Shown here: piece by piece, positions 51,989 through 60,343 of the stretch
How positions within the stretch are numbered: the first letter of the stretch is position 1
How the letters are laid out: every line of letters begins with the position of its first letter
NCBI RefSeq assembly: GCF_004331455.1
Contig: NZ_SJJR01000025.1
Span: 25,074-89,073, forward strand
From: Micromonospora zingiberis
GTDB lineage: Bacteria; Actinomycetota; Actinomycetes; Mycobacteriales; Micromonosporaceae
DNA: 64,000 bases
Direction: 5' to 3'
Notes under the pieces: generated by a model
The model's input: the letters and a program-made list of their open reading frames with translations, nothing else
What the model was told of the DNA's origin: nothing
The model's database searches: none
Position numbers and translations under genes: made by a program

Positions 51989-54002
51989 CGGCGCGCTGCC
52001 GCGAGCCCGTCAGGGCGGCGACCGGAGTCTCCGCCACGCCCAGGCGTTGCGCGGCCTTCAGCAGCTCCTGGAGCTTGCCCTGGTCGGCGCCGCCGGCCCG
52101 GATCTGCTGGACCAGGAACGCCGACAGGGTGAGGTTCTGCACGTCGGCGCTGTTCAGCGAGCCGACCATCCGGGCCAGGTCGTCGGTGAAGCTGGCGCTG
52201 CCGTCGAGCCACGGCTGGGCCAGGTTCTTCGCCACGTCCGAGTGGGCCACGAAACCGTCCACGCTCTTGCCGAACGAGATCGAGCTGAGCAGCCGGTCGA
52301 AGAAGACGCTGTCCCCACCGACGATGTCGATGTTCGCCTTCTCCAGGCCGGTGGAGACCAGCTTGGCCTGCGCCTCGGCGACCTGCCGCTGGGTGTCCAG
52401 CCCGGCCAGCCGGACCTCCTTCTCCAGTTCCAGGCGCAGCCGGTACTCCTCGTGCTCCCGGGTCGCGTCGTCCAGGGCGGCCATCGCGGCGGCCTTCTCG
52501 GTGAGACCCTCGGCCTCGCCCTTGAGCTTCTCGCGTACCGCGTCGGCGGCGGCCAGCAACTTCTCCCGCTCCACCGCGACCTCCGCGCGGCCGACCTTCT
52601 CGATCGCCTCGGCGCTGCGCTCCTGGACCTGCACCTCGGCCAGCCCGGCCGCCGCCGTCTCGGCCTGGATTCCCTCGGCGAGTCGGATCTTCGCCCGCGC
52701 GTCCAACTCCGCAGCCTGCTGCCGGGCCTCGGCCAGCACCAGTTCCTCGCGCGCCTTGTGCTTGGCCGCCGCCTCGGCGGCCTCCGCCGCCTTGATGTCC
52801 TTGACCAGATTCTCCTGCGCCTCGGCCTCGGCCTGGATGACCAGCGCCTGGCGGGTCCGCTCGGCCTCCTCGACCACCCGCAGCCGCTTGATGTTCTCTT
52901 CCTGCTCGGCCACGGTCTTCTCCACCGCGATCCGCTCCCGGATGACCTCGGCGATGGCCCGCTTCTCGGCCTCCACCTCCTTGTCCTTGGCGATCGTGCT
53001 CAGCTCGGTCTCCCGCTCCCGGCCGATGACCTCCAGCATGCGGTCCTTCTCGATCCGCTCGGTCTCGATGGCGATGACCCGCTCGCGGTTCTTCTCCGCC
53101 ACCGCGATCTCCCGCGCCCGGTTCTCGTGCTGGACGCCCAACTGCTCGTCGGTACGGATGTTCGCGGTCTCGGCGCGCAGCCGCTCCTCCGCGCGTACCC
53201 GGGTCGTCTCGGCCTGCTCGCGGGCCCGCACCGTCTCGATCTCGCGCTGCTGCTTGGCCTCGGCGTCCGCCTGCCGCCGCTCCAGTTCGAGGATCGCCTC
53301 CTTGGCGTCCACGTTCTGCCGGGTGATCTCCTTCTCCTCGCTGCGCCGGAACTCGTTGGTCCGGACGTTCTCCTGGGTGGTCAGCTCGGTGATCTTCCGG
53401 ATGCCCTGGGCGTCGAGGATGTTCGCCGGGTCGAGCTGCGACATCGGCGTCTGCTCCAGGAAGTCGATCGCCGCGTCCTCCAGGCTGTACCCGTTGAGGT
53501 CGGTGCCGATCACCCTGATGATCTGGTCGCGGAACTCGTCACGCTTGGTGTAGAGGTCGACGAAGTCGAGTTGCTTGCCGACCGTCTTCAGCGCCTCGGA
53601 GAACTTCGCGTTGAACAGCTCCTGCAACGTCTCCCGGTCGCTGGCCCGCGCGGTGCCGATCGCCTGCGCCACCTTCACCACATCCTCGACGGTCTTGTTG
53701 ACCCGGACGAAGAAGGTGATCCGGATGTCGGCCCGGATGTTGTCGCGGCAGATCAGGCCCTCGTTGCCGGTCCGCTCGATATCGATCGTCTTCACCGAGA
53801 TGTCCATGATCTCGGCCTTGTGCAGTACGGGCATCACCACCGCGCCGGTGAAGGTCACGTCGACCCGCCGGATCTTGGAGATGATCAGCGCCTTGCCCTG
53901 CTCGACCTTGCGGAACAACCGACTGACCATGAACAGCACGCCGAGCGCGACGAGCAGGACGACGGCGAGGAGTACACCGATTCCGGTGGTGATGACTTCC
54001 AT
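51981..54002 (-). CDS. Flotillin/YqiK-like SPFH-domain membrane protein
   Basis: A 673-residue flotillin. An N-terminal membrane helix (TGIGVLLAVVLLVALGVLFM) leads to an SPFH domain (about 35-200, VEQGKALIISKIRRVDVTF and VDLYTKRDEFRDQI). A very long Glu/Ala/Arg coiled coil (about 215-560) and a C-terminal globular tail (LEKANIDIVGGDSVFFDRLL) follow. Flotillins build membrane microdomain scaffolds. Its 3' end overlaps the ATPase gene, and an OB-fold/NfeD-like gene lies 164 bp upstream, as in the YqiJ-YqiK pair of enterobacteria. Confidence 0.92.
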   Translation of the reverse strand: MEVITTGIGVLLAVVLLVALGVLFMVSRLFRKVEQGKALIISKIRRVDVTFTGAVVMPVLHKAEIMDISVKTIDIERTGNEGLICRDNIRADIRITFFVRVNKTVEDVVKVAQAIGTARASDRETLQELFNAKFSEALKTVGKQLDFVDLYTKRDEFRDQIIRVIGTDLNGYSLEDAAIDFLEQTPMSQLDPANILDAQGIRKITELTTQENVRTNEFRRSEEKEITRQNVDAKEAILELERRQADAEAKQQREIETVRAREQAETTRVRAEERLRAETANIRTDEQLGVQHENRAREIAVAEKNRERVIAIETERIEKDRMLEVIGRERETELSTIAKDKEVEAEKRAIAEVIRERIAVEKTVAEQEENIKRLRVVEEAERTRQALVIQAEAEAQENLVKDIKAAEAAEAAAKHKAREELVLAEARQQAAELDARAKIRLAEGIQAETAAAGLAEVQVQERSAEAIEKVGRAEVAVEREKLLAAADAVREKLKGEAEGLTEKAAAMAALDDATREHEEYRLRLELEKEVRLAGLDTQRQVAEAQAKLVSTGLEKANIDIVGGDSVFFDRLLSSISFGKSVDGFVAHSDVAKNLAQPWLDGSASFTDDLARMVGSLNSADVQNLTLSAFLVQQIRAGGADQGKLQELLKAAQRLGVAETPVAALTGSRQRAGE

Positions 54003-54166
54003 GGCTGGGCGCGCGGGCGGCCGGCGAACAGCACCGGGCGGTGACCGCGCATCCTCCTTTCGAGACGTCTCAGGGGCAGCGTGGGACAGGCCGGCGAAGG
54101 GGGTTGGGCCGGCTGCCCCGGTGCGAAGTCGGGGTGATCCGCGGTCGCCGCGGGTTCACCAGGGGG

Positions 54167-54799
54167 CTACTTGGCGGAATGTCTCAGCGGGTCGAAGGCG
54201 GGCCCGGCGGGCATCACCCAGAAGAACTCGCCCTCGGTGTCGTAGTCGTAGATCAGGGCGGAGCTGCCGGCCGGCATCTTCTCCTCGCCCGGCTGCCGGA
54301 TCTGCACCACGGCCGACGAACCGTCGGTTGCGGTCACCTCGGCCTGGCCGAAGTCGTTGGTGACCGTGCCGGTGCGTACCACGCAGAGGCGGCCGACGAA
54401 GGCGTGCCGGGTGGCGTCCGACTCGGTCGGAAAGAGTCGACTCAACGGGACCGCGACCAGCCGGGTCACCAGCCAGGCGCAGAACGCGGCGGCCAGCAGC
54501 ACGCCGATCGAGACGAGGATCCGGGTGCCGGCGCCGAAGCCCAGGCCGTCGAGCAGGGCGGTGCCAGCGAGGCTGACGAACCAGGCGACGGCGACGAGCA
54601 GGGAGAAGATGACGGCACTGGGCACACCGCCGAGGCCAAGTCCGGCCAGGACCGTGCCCGGTACGCCGTCCACGTCCAGGTCGTCGCCGAGATCCAGCAC
54701 CCCGGTCAGCACCAGCAGCCAGTAGCCGACCACCACCACCAGCAGGAAGCTGAACAGCACGGTGGGAAAACTGAGCGCCGCACCGAGAAAGTCGGTCAC
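54167..54799 (-). CDS. YqiJ/NfeD-like membrane protein with C-terminal OB fold
   Basis: A 210-residue protein. Membrane helices are at about 8-30 (FPTVLFSFLLVVVVGYWLLV), 58-78 (VIFSLLVAVAWFVSLAGTAL) and 86-106. The C-terminal 80 residues (FVGRLCVVRTGTVTNDFGQA, then VQIRQPGEEKMPAGSSALIY) fit an OB-fold. Such proteins partner flotillins. GTG 54799 has GGAGGACGCG upstream; the longer frame to 54859 lacks a good start. It is the first gene of the flotillin-ATPase operon. Confidence 0.85.
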   Translation of the reverse strand: MTDFLGAALSFPTVLFSFLLVVVVGYWLLVLTGVLDLGDDLDVDGVPGTVLAGLGLGGVPSAVIFSLLVAVAWFVSLAGTALLDGLGFGAGTRILVSIGVLLAAAFCAWLVTRLVAVPLSRLFPTESDATRHAFVGRLCVVRTGTVTNDFGQAEVTATDGSSAVVQIRQPGEEKMPAGSSALIYDYDTEGEFFWVMPAGPAFDPLRHSAK

Positions 54800-55000
54800 C
54801 GCGTCCTCCTCCCCGTAGCCGATGCCCCGTACCGGCCACCGGCACGATGATCGTGACATGGCGTGTCAACGGCCAACCGGGGCCGATCGGCTGGTTTCCG
54901 CCGGTCCGGGCGGGTGGACCGGCAGTCCGGGGACACCGGTCGCGGGCGGGCGGCGGGCAGTCCCGCCCCACCGATGCTGACGCACGTCGACCGCCGCGCG

Positions 55001-55067
55001 GAGGCTGACGTGTCGATCGCCCCGCTGAGGCTGAGGTGTCGATCGCCCCGCTGAGGCTGAGGCGCGG
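55001..55067. repeat. 26-bp tandem repeat, about 2.5 copies
   Basis: GAGGCTGAGGTGTCGATCGC plus CCCGCT occurs at 55001 (one mismatch) and 55027, with a partial third copy at 55053. It abuts the 3' end of the membrane protein gene ending at 55068. The remaining 200 bp up to the OB-fold gene start holds nothing else recognisable. Confidence 0.75.
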
Positions 55068-55637
55068 TCAGTCGCCGGCCGGGGCCACCAGCATGCCGAC
55101 GCTGCCACACGTCCCGGCGTGGTCCTGAAGTTGGTCACCGTCGACGACGTAGACCAGTCGACCCCACCGGACGGGCTCCGTCGGCGCGCCCGGCGCGTCG
55201 GCTGCGGTAGCACCGACCCGCTGGACGCAGGGGTACAGGTGGGCCGGAGCCTGCCGGTCGAAGATCGACTTCCAGGACCGCCGGCAGGCCGCCACCGGTG
55301 TCTCGCCTTCCAGCGCCCGGGTGTCACCCATGCGGCGAAGTCCCTCCGTCGCACAGACGAACGCGTCACCGTTGGTCGGTAGCGCCTCCGGCGGTGCGGT
55401 GGGTGCGTCGTACCGGCCGATCGCTGCCGTCGCGCCGCCGGCCAACACGACCCCGGCGACGACCGCACCGGCGACGGCGAGCGTCTTCCTGTTGCGGCGC
55501 CGTCGCTGCGGCTCCCGCGGCAGGTCGAGGATGCGGGCGAGCATCGCTTCGCCCGGTTCGGTGGCGGTGAGGCGAACCCGGGAAGCCGGTCGGGCGGCCG
55601 AGACGAGCTTCTCGGTCTCGTCGCTTCTCCACCTCAC
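55068..55637 (-). CDS. Membrane-anchored partner of ECF sigma factor (anti-sigma-like)
   Basis: A 189-residue single-pass protein. About 50 cytoplasmic residues (basic, ending RRRRNRK) precede a membrane helix (TLAVAGAVVAGVVLAGGATA, about 52-71) and an extracytoplasmic domain with five cysteines (FVCATEG, VAACRRS, LYPCVQR, AGTCGSV). The GTG start overlaps the sigma stop by 4 bp. Topology and coupling suggest an anti-sigma factor, but the zinc-binding HxxxCxxC anti-sigma motif is absent, so the label is an inference. Confidence 0.7.
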   Translation of the reverse strand: MRWRSDETEKLVSAARPASRVRLTATEPGEAMLARILDLPREPQRRRRNRKTLAVAGAVVAGVVLAGGATAAIGRYDAPTAPPEALPTNGDAFVCATEGLRRMGDTRALEGETPVAACRRSWKSIFDRQAPAHLYPCVQRVGATAADAPGAPTEPVRWGRLVYVVDGDQLQDHAGTCGSVGMLVAPAGD

Positions 55638-56203
55638 AGCTGCCCCCTCGCGTACGACGTCTGAGTGCCCTTCACCGGCGGGCTGGGCTGCACCGTCAGG
55701 TTGCCGTAGACCTGCTCGAAGCGACGCCGGGCCCGGTGCAGCCGGACGGCGAAAGTGGTCGCCGTACAGCCCAGCACCTTCGCCGACTCGCTGCCACTCA
55801 GGTCGTACCAGTACCGCAGCAGCAGCACCTCCCGGTCGGCCTCCGGCAACGCCGCCAGCGCGGCCATCACCTCGGCCCGGTGCGACACGTCCGGCCCAGG
55901 GTCTGCCGCCCCGTCGACCTCCGCCTGCGATTCCAGCCGGACCTGCAGGGCCACCTGCCCCGCTCGGACGCGCCGGTGCTGCAACATCAGCCGCCGGGCC
56001 ACCCCGAACAGCCAGGGGCGTTCCTCACCGGCCTTGATGGTGGCGAGCCGCCGCCATGCCACCGCGAAGACCTCACCGACGAGATCCTGCGCGTCCTCGC
56101 TGCCCAGGCGGTCGCTGGCGTACGCGAAGACCGCGTCACCGTGCCGATGGAACAGGTCGGTCAGCCGCTGTCGATCCTCAGCGGTCTGCTGAGCGTCTGA
56201 CAC
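55634..56203 (-). CDS. ECF-type RNA polymerase sigma factor
   Basis: A 189-residue group 4 sigma factor. Region 2 is RLTDLFHRHGDAVFAYASDR, then EDAQDLVGEVFAVAWRRLAT with RPWLFGVARRLML. Region 4 is ALPEADREVLLLRYWYDLSG then SESAKVLGCTATTFAVRLHR. GTG 56203 follows GAGGAT. It is co-translated with a membrane protein that probably controls it. The target promoters are unknown. Confidence 0.92.
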   Translation of the reverse strand: MSDAQQTAEDRQRLTDLFHRHGDAVFAYASDRLGSEDAQDLVGEVFAVAWRRLATIKAGEERPWLFGVARRLMLQHRRVRAGQVALQVRLESQAEVDGAADPGPDVSHRAEVMAALAALPEADREVLLLRYWYDLSGSESAKVLGCTATTFAVRLHRARRRFEQVYGNLTVQPSPPVKGTQTSYARGQL

Positions 56204-56269
56204 CGATCCTCTACCTGGCGGTCGCACACCCATACTTGTCGGTGCGACCCAGGATTCTTACCGCCACCG

Positions 56270-57514
56270 CTAGGGAATGGCGATCCGGCCCTCGATGGCG
56301 GCGGCGGCGATGTCGGTGCGGTGGTGCGAGCCGGGCAACTCGATGCCGCGTACCAATTCGTAGGCGGCGTCCCGGGCGGCGGCCAGGTCGGTGCCGGTGG
56401 CCGTGGCGCAGAGGACCCGGCCACCAGCGGAGAGCAACGCACCGTCGGCCCGGCGGGTGGTGCCGGCGTGGATCACGCCCGGCCGGTCCGCGCCAGTGAT
56501 CACGTCACCGGTACGGGGCTTCGCCGGATACGCCTCGGCGGCCACCACCACGGTCACCGCGGCACCGTCGCGCCAGCGCAGCGGTGCGTGTTCGGCCAGC
56601 GTGCCGGTGGCGGCGGCGTGCAGCAGCCCGGCCAGCGGCGTCTCCAGCAGAGCCAGCACCACCTGGGTCTCCGGGTCACCGAAGCGGGCATTGAACTCGA
56701 TCACCCGAGGGCCGGCCGAGGTGATCGCCAGCCCGACATAGAGCAGGCCGGCGAACGGCGTACCCCGACGACGCATCTCGGCCAAAGTCGGGTGCACCAC
56801 GTCGCGCATGACCTCGTCGACCAGGCCGGCCGGGGCCCAGGACAGCGGGGCGTACGCCCCCATGCCGCCGGTGTTCGGGCCGCTGTCGCCGTCGCCGACC
56901 CGCTTGAAATCCTGGGCCGGCAGCAACGGCACCGCCGCCTCGCCGTCGGTCACCACGAACAGCGAGACCTCGGGACCGGCGAGGTACTCCTCGATCACCA
57001 CCTGGCCGCACTCCCGTGCGTGCTCCAGCGCCGCTGCCCGGTCGTCGGTGACGACGACACCCTTGCCGGCCGCGAGCCCGTCGTTCTTCACCACGTACGG
57101 CGGGCCGAACTCGTCCAGCGCCCTGCCGGCGCTCTCGGCATCAGTGCAGCTGTAGGCACGAGCAGTGGGTACGCCGGAAGCGGTCATCACGTCCTTGGCG
57201 AACGCCTTCGACCCCTCCAGCCGAGCCGCCTCGGCACTCGGCCCGAAGACCGGGATGCCCTTGGCCCGTACGGCGTCGGCGACCCCGGCGACCAGCGGCG
57301 CCTCCGGCCCGATCACCACCAGGTCGGCCGCCAGCTCCACCGCCAGCGCTGCAACGGCCCCCGGATCGACGATGTCCACCTGCCGCTGCTGGGCAATCCC
57401 GGCGATACCCGGATTACCCGGCGCGCAGATCAACTCCGAAACGGACGCATCCTCGGCAAGCCGTAGCGCGAGAGCATGCTCCCGCCCACCACCACCCAGC
57501 AACAAAACCCGCAC
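56270..57514 (-). CDS. purD: Phosphoribosylamine-glycine ligase
   Basis: A 414-residue GARS, step two of purine synthesis. Landmarks are RVLLLGGGGREHALALRLAE at the start, VVKNDGLAAGKGVVV (ATP grasp), and the family signature NARFGDPETQVVLALL. GTG 57514 sets the start exactly at the conserved N-terminus. The upstream 100 bp are extremely C-rich on the plus strand. Confidence 0.95.
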   Translation of the reverse strand: MRVLLLGGGGREHALALRLAEDASVSELICAPGNPGIAGIAQQRQVDIVDPGAVAALAVELAADLVVIGPEAPLVAGVADAVRAKGIPVFGPSAEAARLEGSKAFAKDVMTASGVPTARAYSCTDAESAGRALDEFGPPYVVKNDGLAAGKGVVVTDDRAAALEHARECGQVVIEEYLAGPEVSLFVVTDGEAAVPLLPAQDFKRVGDGDSGPNTGGMGAYAPLSWAPAGLVDEVMRDVVHPTLAEMRRRGTPFAGLLYVGLAITSAGPRVIEFNARFGDPETQVVLALLETPLAGLLHAAATGTLAEHAPLRWRDGAAVTVVVAAEAYPAKPRTGDVITGADRPGVIHAGTTRRADGALLSAGGRVLCATATGTDLAAARDAAYELVRGIELPGSHHRTDIAAAAIEGRIAIP

Positions 57515-57614
57515 AACCCACCATCCTACCCACCCCGCCACCGTCCCCCCGCTCCCGCTCCCGCTCACCCCGCCCCGCCCCGCCGCCCTGCCCGCCCCGC
57601 CCGCCCCGCCCGCC

Positions 57615-57680
57615 CGCGTTGATCAAGAAGTTTGCGTCTCAATTCGGCCTGCTGATGACCAAAAGCTCTTGATCAACGCG
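57615..57680. repeat. GTTGATCAAG inverted repeat, copy 2 (degenerate)
   Basis: CGCGTTGATCAAGA pairs perfectly over 14 bp with TCTTGATCAACGCG; the inner parts (AGTTTGCGTCT versus ACCAAAAGC) no longer match. C-rich sequence (57530-57614) lies left and G-rich sequence (57681-57732) right, as at the other two copies. It is downstream of the AbiEi/DUF559 gene and upstream of purD. Confidence 0.75.
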
Positions 57681-57732
57681 GCGAGGGTGCGGGCCGGAGG
57701 GGGTGGGGTTGGAGGGTTGGGAGGGGGTGGGG

Positions 57733-58653
57733 TTATCGGGGGTGGAGGGCTTGGCGGACGGTTTCGGGGATGTAGTCGGGGCGGAGGGTGTCGAGCCAGG
57801 TGAAGCGGAGGACTCGCCAGCCGGCGTTGACCAGGCGGTTCTGCCTCACGCGGTCCTCGTAGAGCGCCTGCGGTGTGCGGTGCGGGGCCCGGCCGTCCGC
57901 CTCGGCAATCAACCGGCCGGCACGCCAACCGAGATCGCCGACCCCCAGCAGGTAGCCGTCGTCGTCGCGGACCTCCAGTTGCAGCGCGTCGGGTGGGACA
58001 CCCCCGTCGACGCACCGGAGCCGGGAGCGGGTCTCCAATGGCGACTGGGCTCGACCGTCCGCCTCGGCCAGCCATGTTCGTGCGGCGACTGCGCCACGCC
58101 GTCCCGCGATGAGGGCGGGGATCGCCGCGATGTCCGCGTCGGTGAACAACTGCCGGTTGAGCGCCGAGTCGAGGAGGCAGACCGCCGGGTAGCGGTCCAC
58201 CCGAAGAATGACGTCAGCGGCGGTACGGATCGCGGTTGTGGCGGGGATTCCGGCGACGACACAGACGTCGCGCGGCCCGATCGTGAGCTGATGCACCACC
58301 AGATCAGGATCGTTCCGGCGCTGCGGTCGCGGTTGGTCCACCGGCACCGACACGTGGATCCTGGAGGTCGCCCTGAGACCCGCCATGCCGTGCAGTTCGG
58401 CAGCCGTGTCGAGGACGGCCACTGCTGCGGGCCCCAGACTTTCGACCGCCGCTCGGATCCGCGCCCGCCGAAGTCGGCGTACGTCCGCCTCGCCAGTCAG
58501 CACGAAGCGTCCTCTGGCCACCCTCGCCCAGCGGCCCGACCTGACGAAGTGCCGAATCTGATCCCGGGTGTAGCCGGCGGCCAATGCCTGCGCCGTCGAC
58601 ACCACCCCACCCCGCCCGGCAGCCACCCGACTCAACAGATCGATGTCACCCAT
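57733..58653 (-). CDS. AbiEi-type antitoxin N-domain plus DUF559-like nuclease domain protein
   Basis: A 306-residue protein. The N-terminal winged helix (IDLLSRVAAGRGGVVSTAQA, then TRDQIRHFVRSGRWARVARG) matches the AbiEi antitoxin domain. The C-terminal part (SPLETRSRLRCVDGG, GVGDLGWRAGRLIAEADGRA, RQNRLVNAGWRVLRFTW) matches DUF559, a Vsr-like PD-(D/E)XK nuclease fold with Glu, Asp and EAD residues kept. No AbiEii toxin gene is adjacent. Such orphan fusions are common in actinomycetes; their job is unknown. ATG 58653 has no strong Shine-Dalgarno. Confidence 0.8.
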   Translation of the reverse strand: MGDIDLLSRVAAGRGGVVSTAQALAAGYTRDQIRHFVRSGRWARVARGRFVLTGEADVRRLRRARIRAAVESLGPAAVAVLDTAAELHGMAGLRATSRIHVSVPVDQPRPQRRNDPDLVVHQLTIGPRDVCVVAGIPATTAIRTAADVILRVDRYPAVCLLDSALNRQLFTDADIAAIPALIAGRRGAVAARTWLAEADGRAQSPLETRSRLRCVDGGVPPDALQLEVRDDDGYLLGVGDLGWRAGRLIAEADGRAPHRTPQALYEDRVRQNRLVNAGWRVLRFTWLDTLRPDYIPETVRQALHPR

Positions 58654-58693
58654 CCACCCAAACTGCCGACAAGCCCACCCACCCCGCCGCCCC

Positions 58694-58724
58694 TGTGGAC
58701 AACCACCCCACCCCCTGTGGATAA
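58694..58724 (-). promoter_or_regulatory. Two DnaA-box-like sites, 22 bp apart
   Basis: On the minus strand TTGTCCACA (58694-58702) and TTATCCACA (58716-58724) lie in the same direction, two helical turns apart. The first equals the actinobacterial DnaA-box consensus as I recall it. They lie just upstream of the AbiEi/DUF559 start. This is not oriC: there is no dnaA or dnaN gene nearby. Confidence 0.5.
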
Positions 58725-58770
58725 CCCACCCGCCAACCCAACCAACCCACCCGCCAACCCAACCAACCCA
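58723..58770. repeat. 21-bp tandem repeat, about 2.3 copies
   Basis: AACCCACCCGCCAACCCAAC plus C repeats at 58723 and 58744. It forms part of a C-rich arm left of the inverted repeat at 58789. Confidence 0.75.
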
Positions 58771-58788
58771 CCCCACCCACCCGACTCC

Positions 58789-58848
58789 GTTGATCAAGAG
58801 GTTTGCGTCTATCCGGCGACGAATTCAGACGCAAACTTCTTGATCAAC
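58789..58848. repeat. GTTGATCAAG inverted repeat, copy 3
   Basis: A 22-bp stem with one G-T pair and a 16-nt spacer, identical in the left arm to copy 1 at 30269. It lies downstream of purA. From 58856 to 58930 the plus strand is G-rich, with runs of five to six G. Confidence 0.8.
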
Positions 58849-58930
58849 GCGGGCAGAGGGCGGGGGCCGGGGGTCCGGGGGGCCGGGGGGCCGGGGGGCC
58901 GGGGGGCCGGGGGAGGGAGGGCCTGGGGGG

Positions 58931-60220
58931 TTAGGGGAGGAGGGGGTGGCGGGTTACGTTTTCTTCGCGGCCGGGGCCTACGCCTACTACGGAGACTTGG
59001 GTGCCGCAGAGTTCTTCGATGCGGGCGATGTAGCGTCTCGCGTTCTCGGGGAGGTCTTCCTCGGCCCTTGCCTTGGTGATGTCTTCCCACCAACCGTCGT
59101 GCTGCTCGTAGATCGGGGTGGCGTGGTGGAAGTCGGTCTGGGTCATCGGCATGTCGTCGACGCGCTTGCCGTTGATCTCGTAGCCGACGCAGATCGGCAC
59201 GGTGGGCAGGCCGGTCAGCACGTCCAGCTTCGTGATCACCAGGTCGGTGACGCCGTTCAGGCGGCAGGCGTAGCGGGCCACCACCGCGTCGAACCAGCCG
59301 CACCGGCGCTCGCGGCCGGTGGTGGTGCCGTACTCGTGGCCGACCTTGCGCAGGTGCGCGCCGTTGTCGTCGAAGAGCTCGGTCGGGAACGGCCCGGAAC
59401 CGACCCGGGTGGCGTACGCCTTGCTCACCGCGATCACCTTCGTGATCGCGGTCGGTGGGATGCCGGCGCCGACACACGCCCCGCCGGCCGTCGGGTTCGA
59501 CGAGGTGACGAAGGGGTAGGTGCCGTGGTCCATGTCGAGCATGGTGGCCTGGGCACCCTCCAGCAGCACCGTCTCGCCACGGTCGAGCGCGTCCCAGAGC
59601 ATCGACCGGGTCTCCGCGATGTACGGCCGCAGCCGCTCCGCGTACTCCAGGTATTCCTCGATGGTGGCGTCGACGTCGATCGCCTTGCGGTTGTAGACCT
59701 TGAACAGCACCTGGTTCTTCTCGCGCAGCGCGAGTTCCAGCTTCTTGCGCAGGATGCCCGGGTCGAGAAGATCCTGCACCCGGATGCCCATCCGGGCGAC
59801 CTTGTCGCCGTACGCCGGGCCGATGCCCCGGCCGGTGGTGCCGATGCGGGAGCTGCCCAGGTAGCGCTCGACCACCCGGTCCAGCGCCCGGTGGTGGGGC
59901 ATGATCAGGTGCGCGTCGCCGGAGATGCGCAGCCGGGAGACGTCGACGCCACGCTCGGCGAGCCCGTCGATCTCGCTGAGCAGCACCTTCGGGTCGACCA
60001 CCACACCGTTGCCGATGACGATCACGGCGTTCGGGGAGAGCGCGCCGGATGGCATGAGGTGCAGGGCGTACTTCTGGCCGTCCGGGGTGATCACCGTGTG
60101 GCCGGCGTTGTTGCCGCCGGAGTAGCGGACGACGTAGTCGACCCGCTCACCGAGCTGGTCGGTAACCTTGCCCTTGCCCTCGTCGCCCCACTGAGCGCCG
60201 ATGAGCACGATCGCTGGCAT
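58931..60220 (-). CDS. purA: Adenylosuccinate synthetase
   Basis: A 429-residue housekeeping enzyme that makes adenylosuccinate from IMP, aspartate and GTP. All classical motifs are intact: IGAQWGDEGKGKVTD, GGNNAGHTV, GTTGRGIGPAYGDK, GTTTGRERRCGWFDAVVA and VITKLDVLTGLP. ATG 60220 has GGAGGCGAGAAG upstream. Its integrity is the reference against which the divergent homologue at 39425 stands out. Confidence 0.96.
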   Translation of the reverse strand: MPAIVLIGAQWGDEGKGKVTDQLGERVDYVVRYSGGNNAGHTVITPDGQKYALHLMPSGALSPNAVIVIGNGVVVDPKVLLSEIDGLAERGVDVSRLRISGDAHLIMPHHRALDRVVERYLGSSRIGTTGRGIGPAYGDKVARMGIRVQDLLDPGILRKKLELALREKNQVLFKVYNRKAIDVDATIEEYLEYAERLRPYIAETRSMLWDALDRGETVLLEGAQATMLDMDHGTYPFVTSSNPTAGGACVGAGIPPTAITKVIAVSKAYATRVGSGPFPTELFDDNGAHLRKVGHEYGTTTGRERRCGWFDAVVARYACRLNGVTDLVITKLDVLTGLPTVPICVGYEINGKRVDDMPMTQTDFHHATPIYEQHDGWWEDITKARAEEDLPENARRYIARIEELCGTQVSVVGVGPGREENVTRHPLLP

Positions 60221-60343
60221 CTTCTCGCCTCCAGAAGGCTCGGGTGCCAGATGGCGACCGGTCAGCGAGCCCGGGGTGTCAGGTTAACAAGTAGTGACGG
60301 CACGACCGGCAGGGGTCGCGCCGAGAAGCAGGAGGAGCTACCC

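Noticed and set aside
58694..58724. Replication origin
   Set aside because: Only two boxes, with no dnaA, dnaN, AT-rich unwinding region or gyr genes nearby.
58856..58930. A functional G-quadruplex at the purA 3' end
   Set aside because: The G-runs are real, but they also fit the general C-rich/G-rich arms of the hairpin cassettes; no separate role can be supported from sequence.
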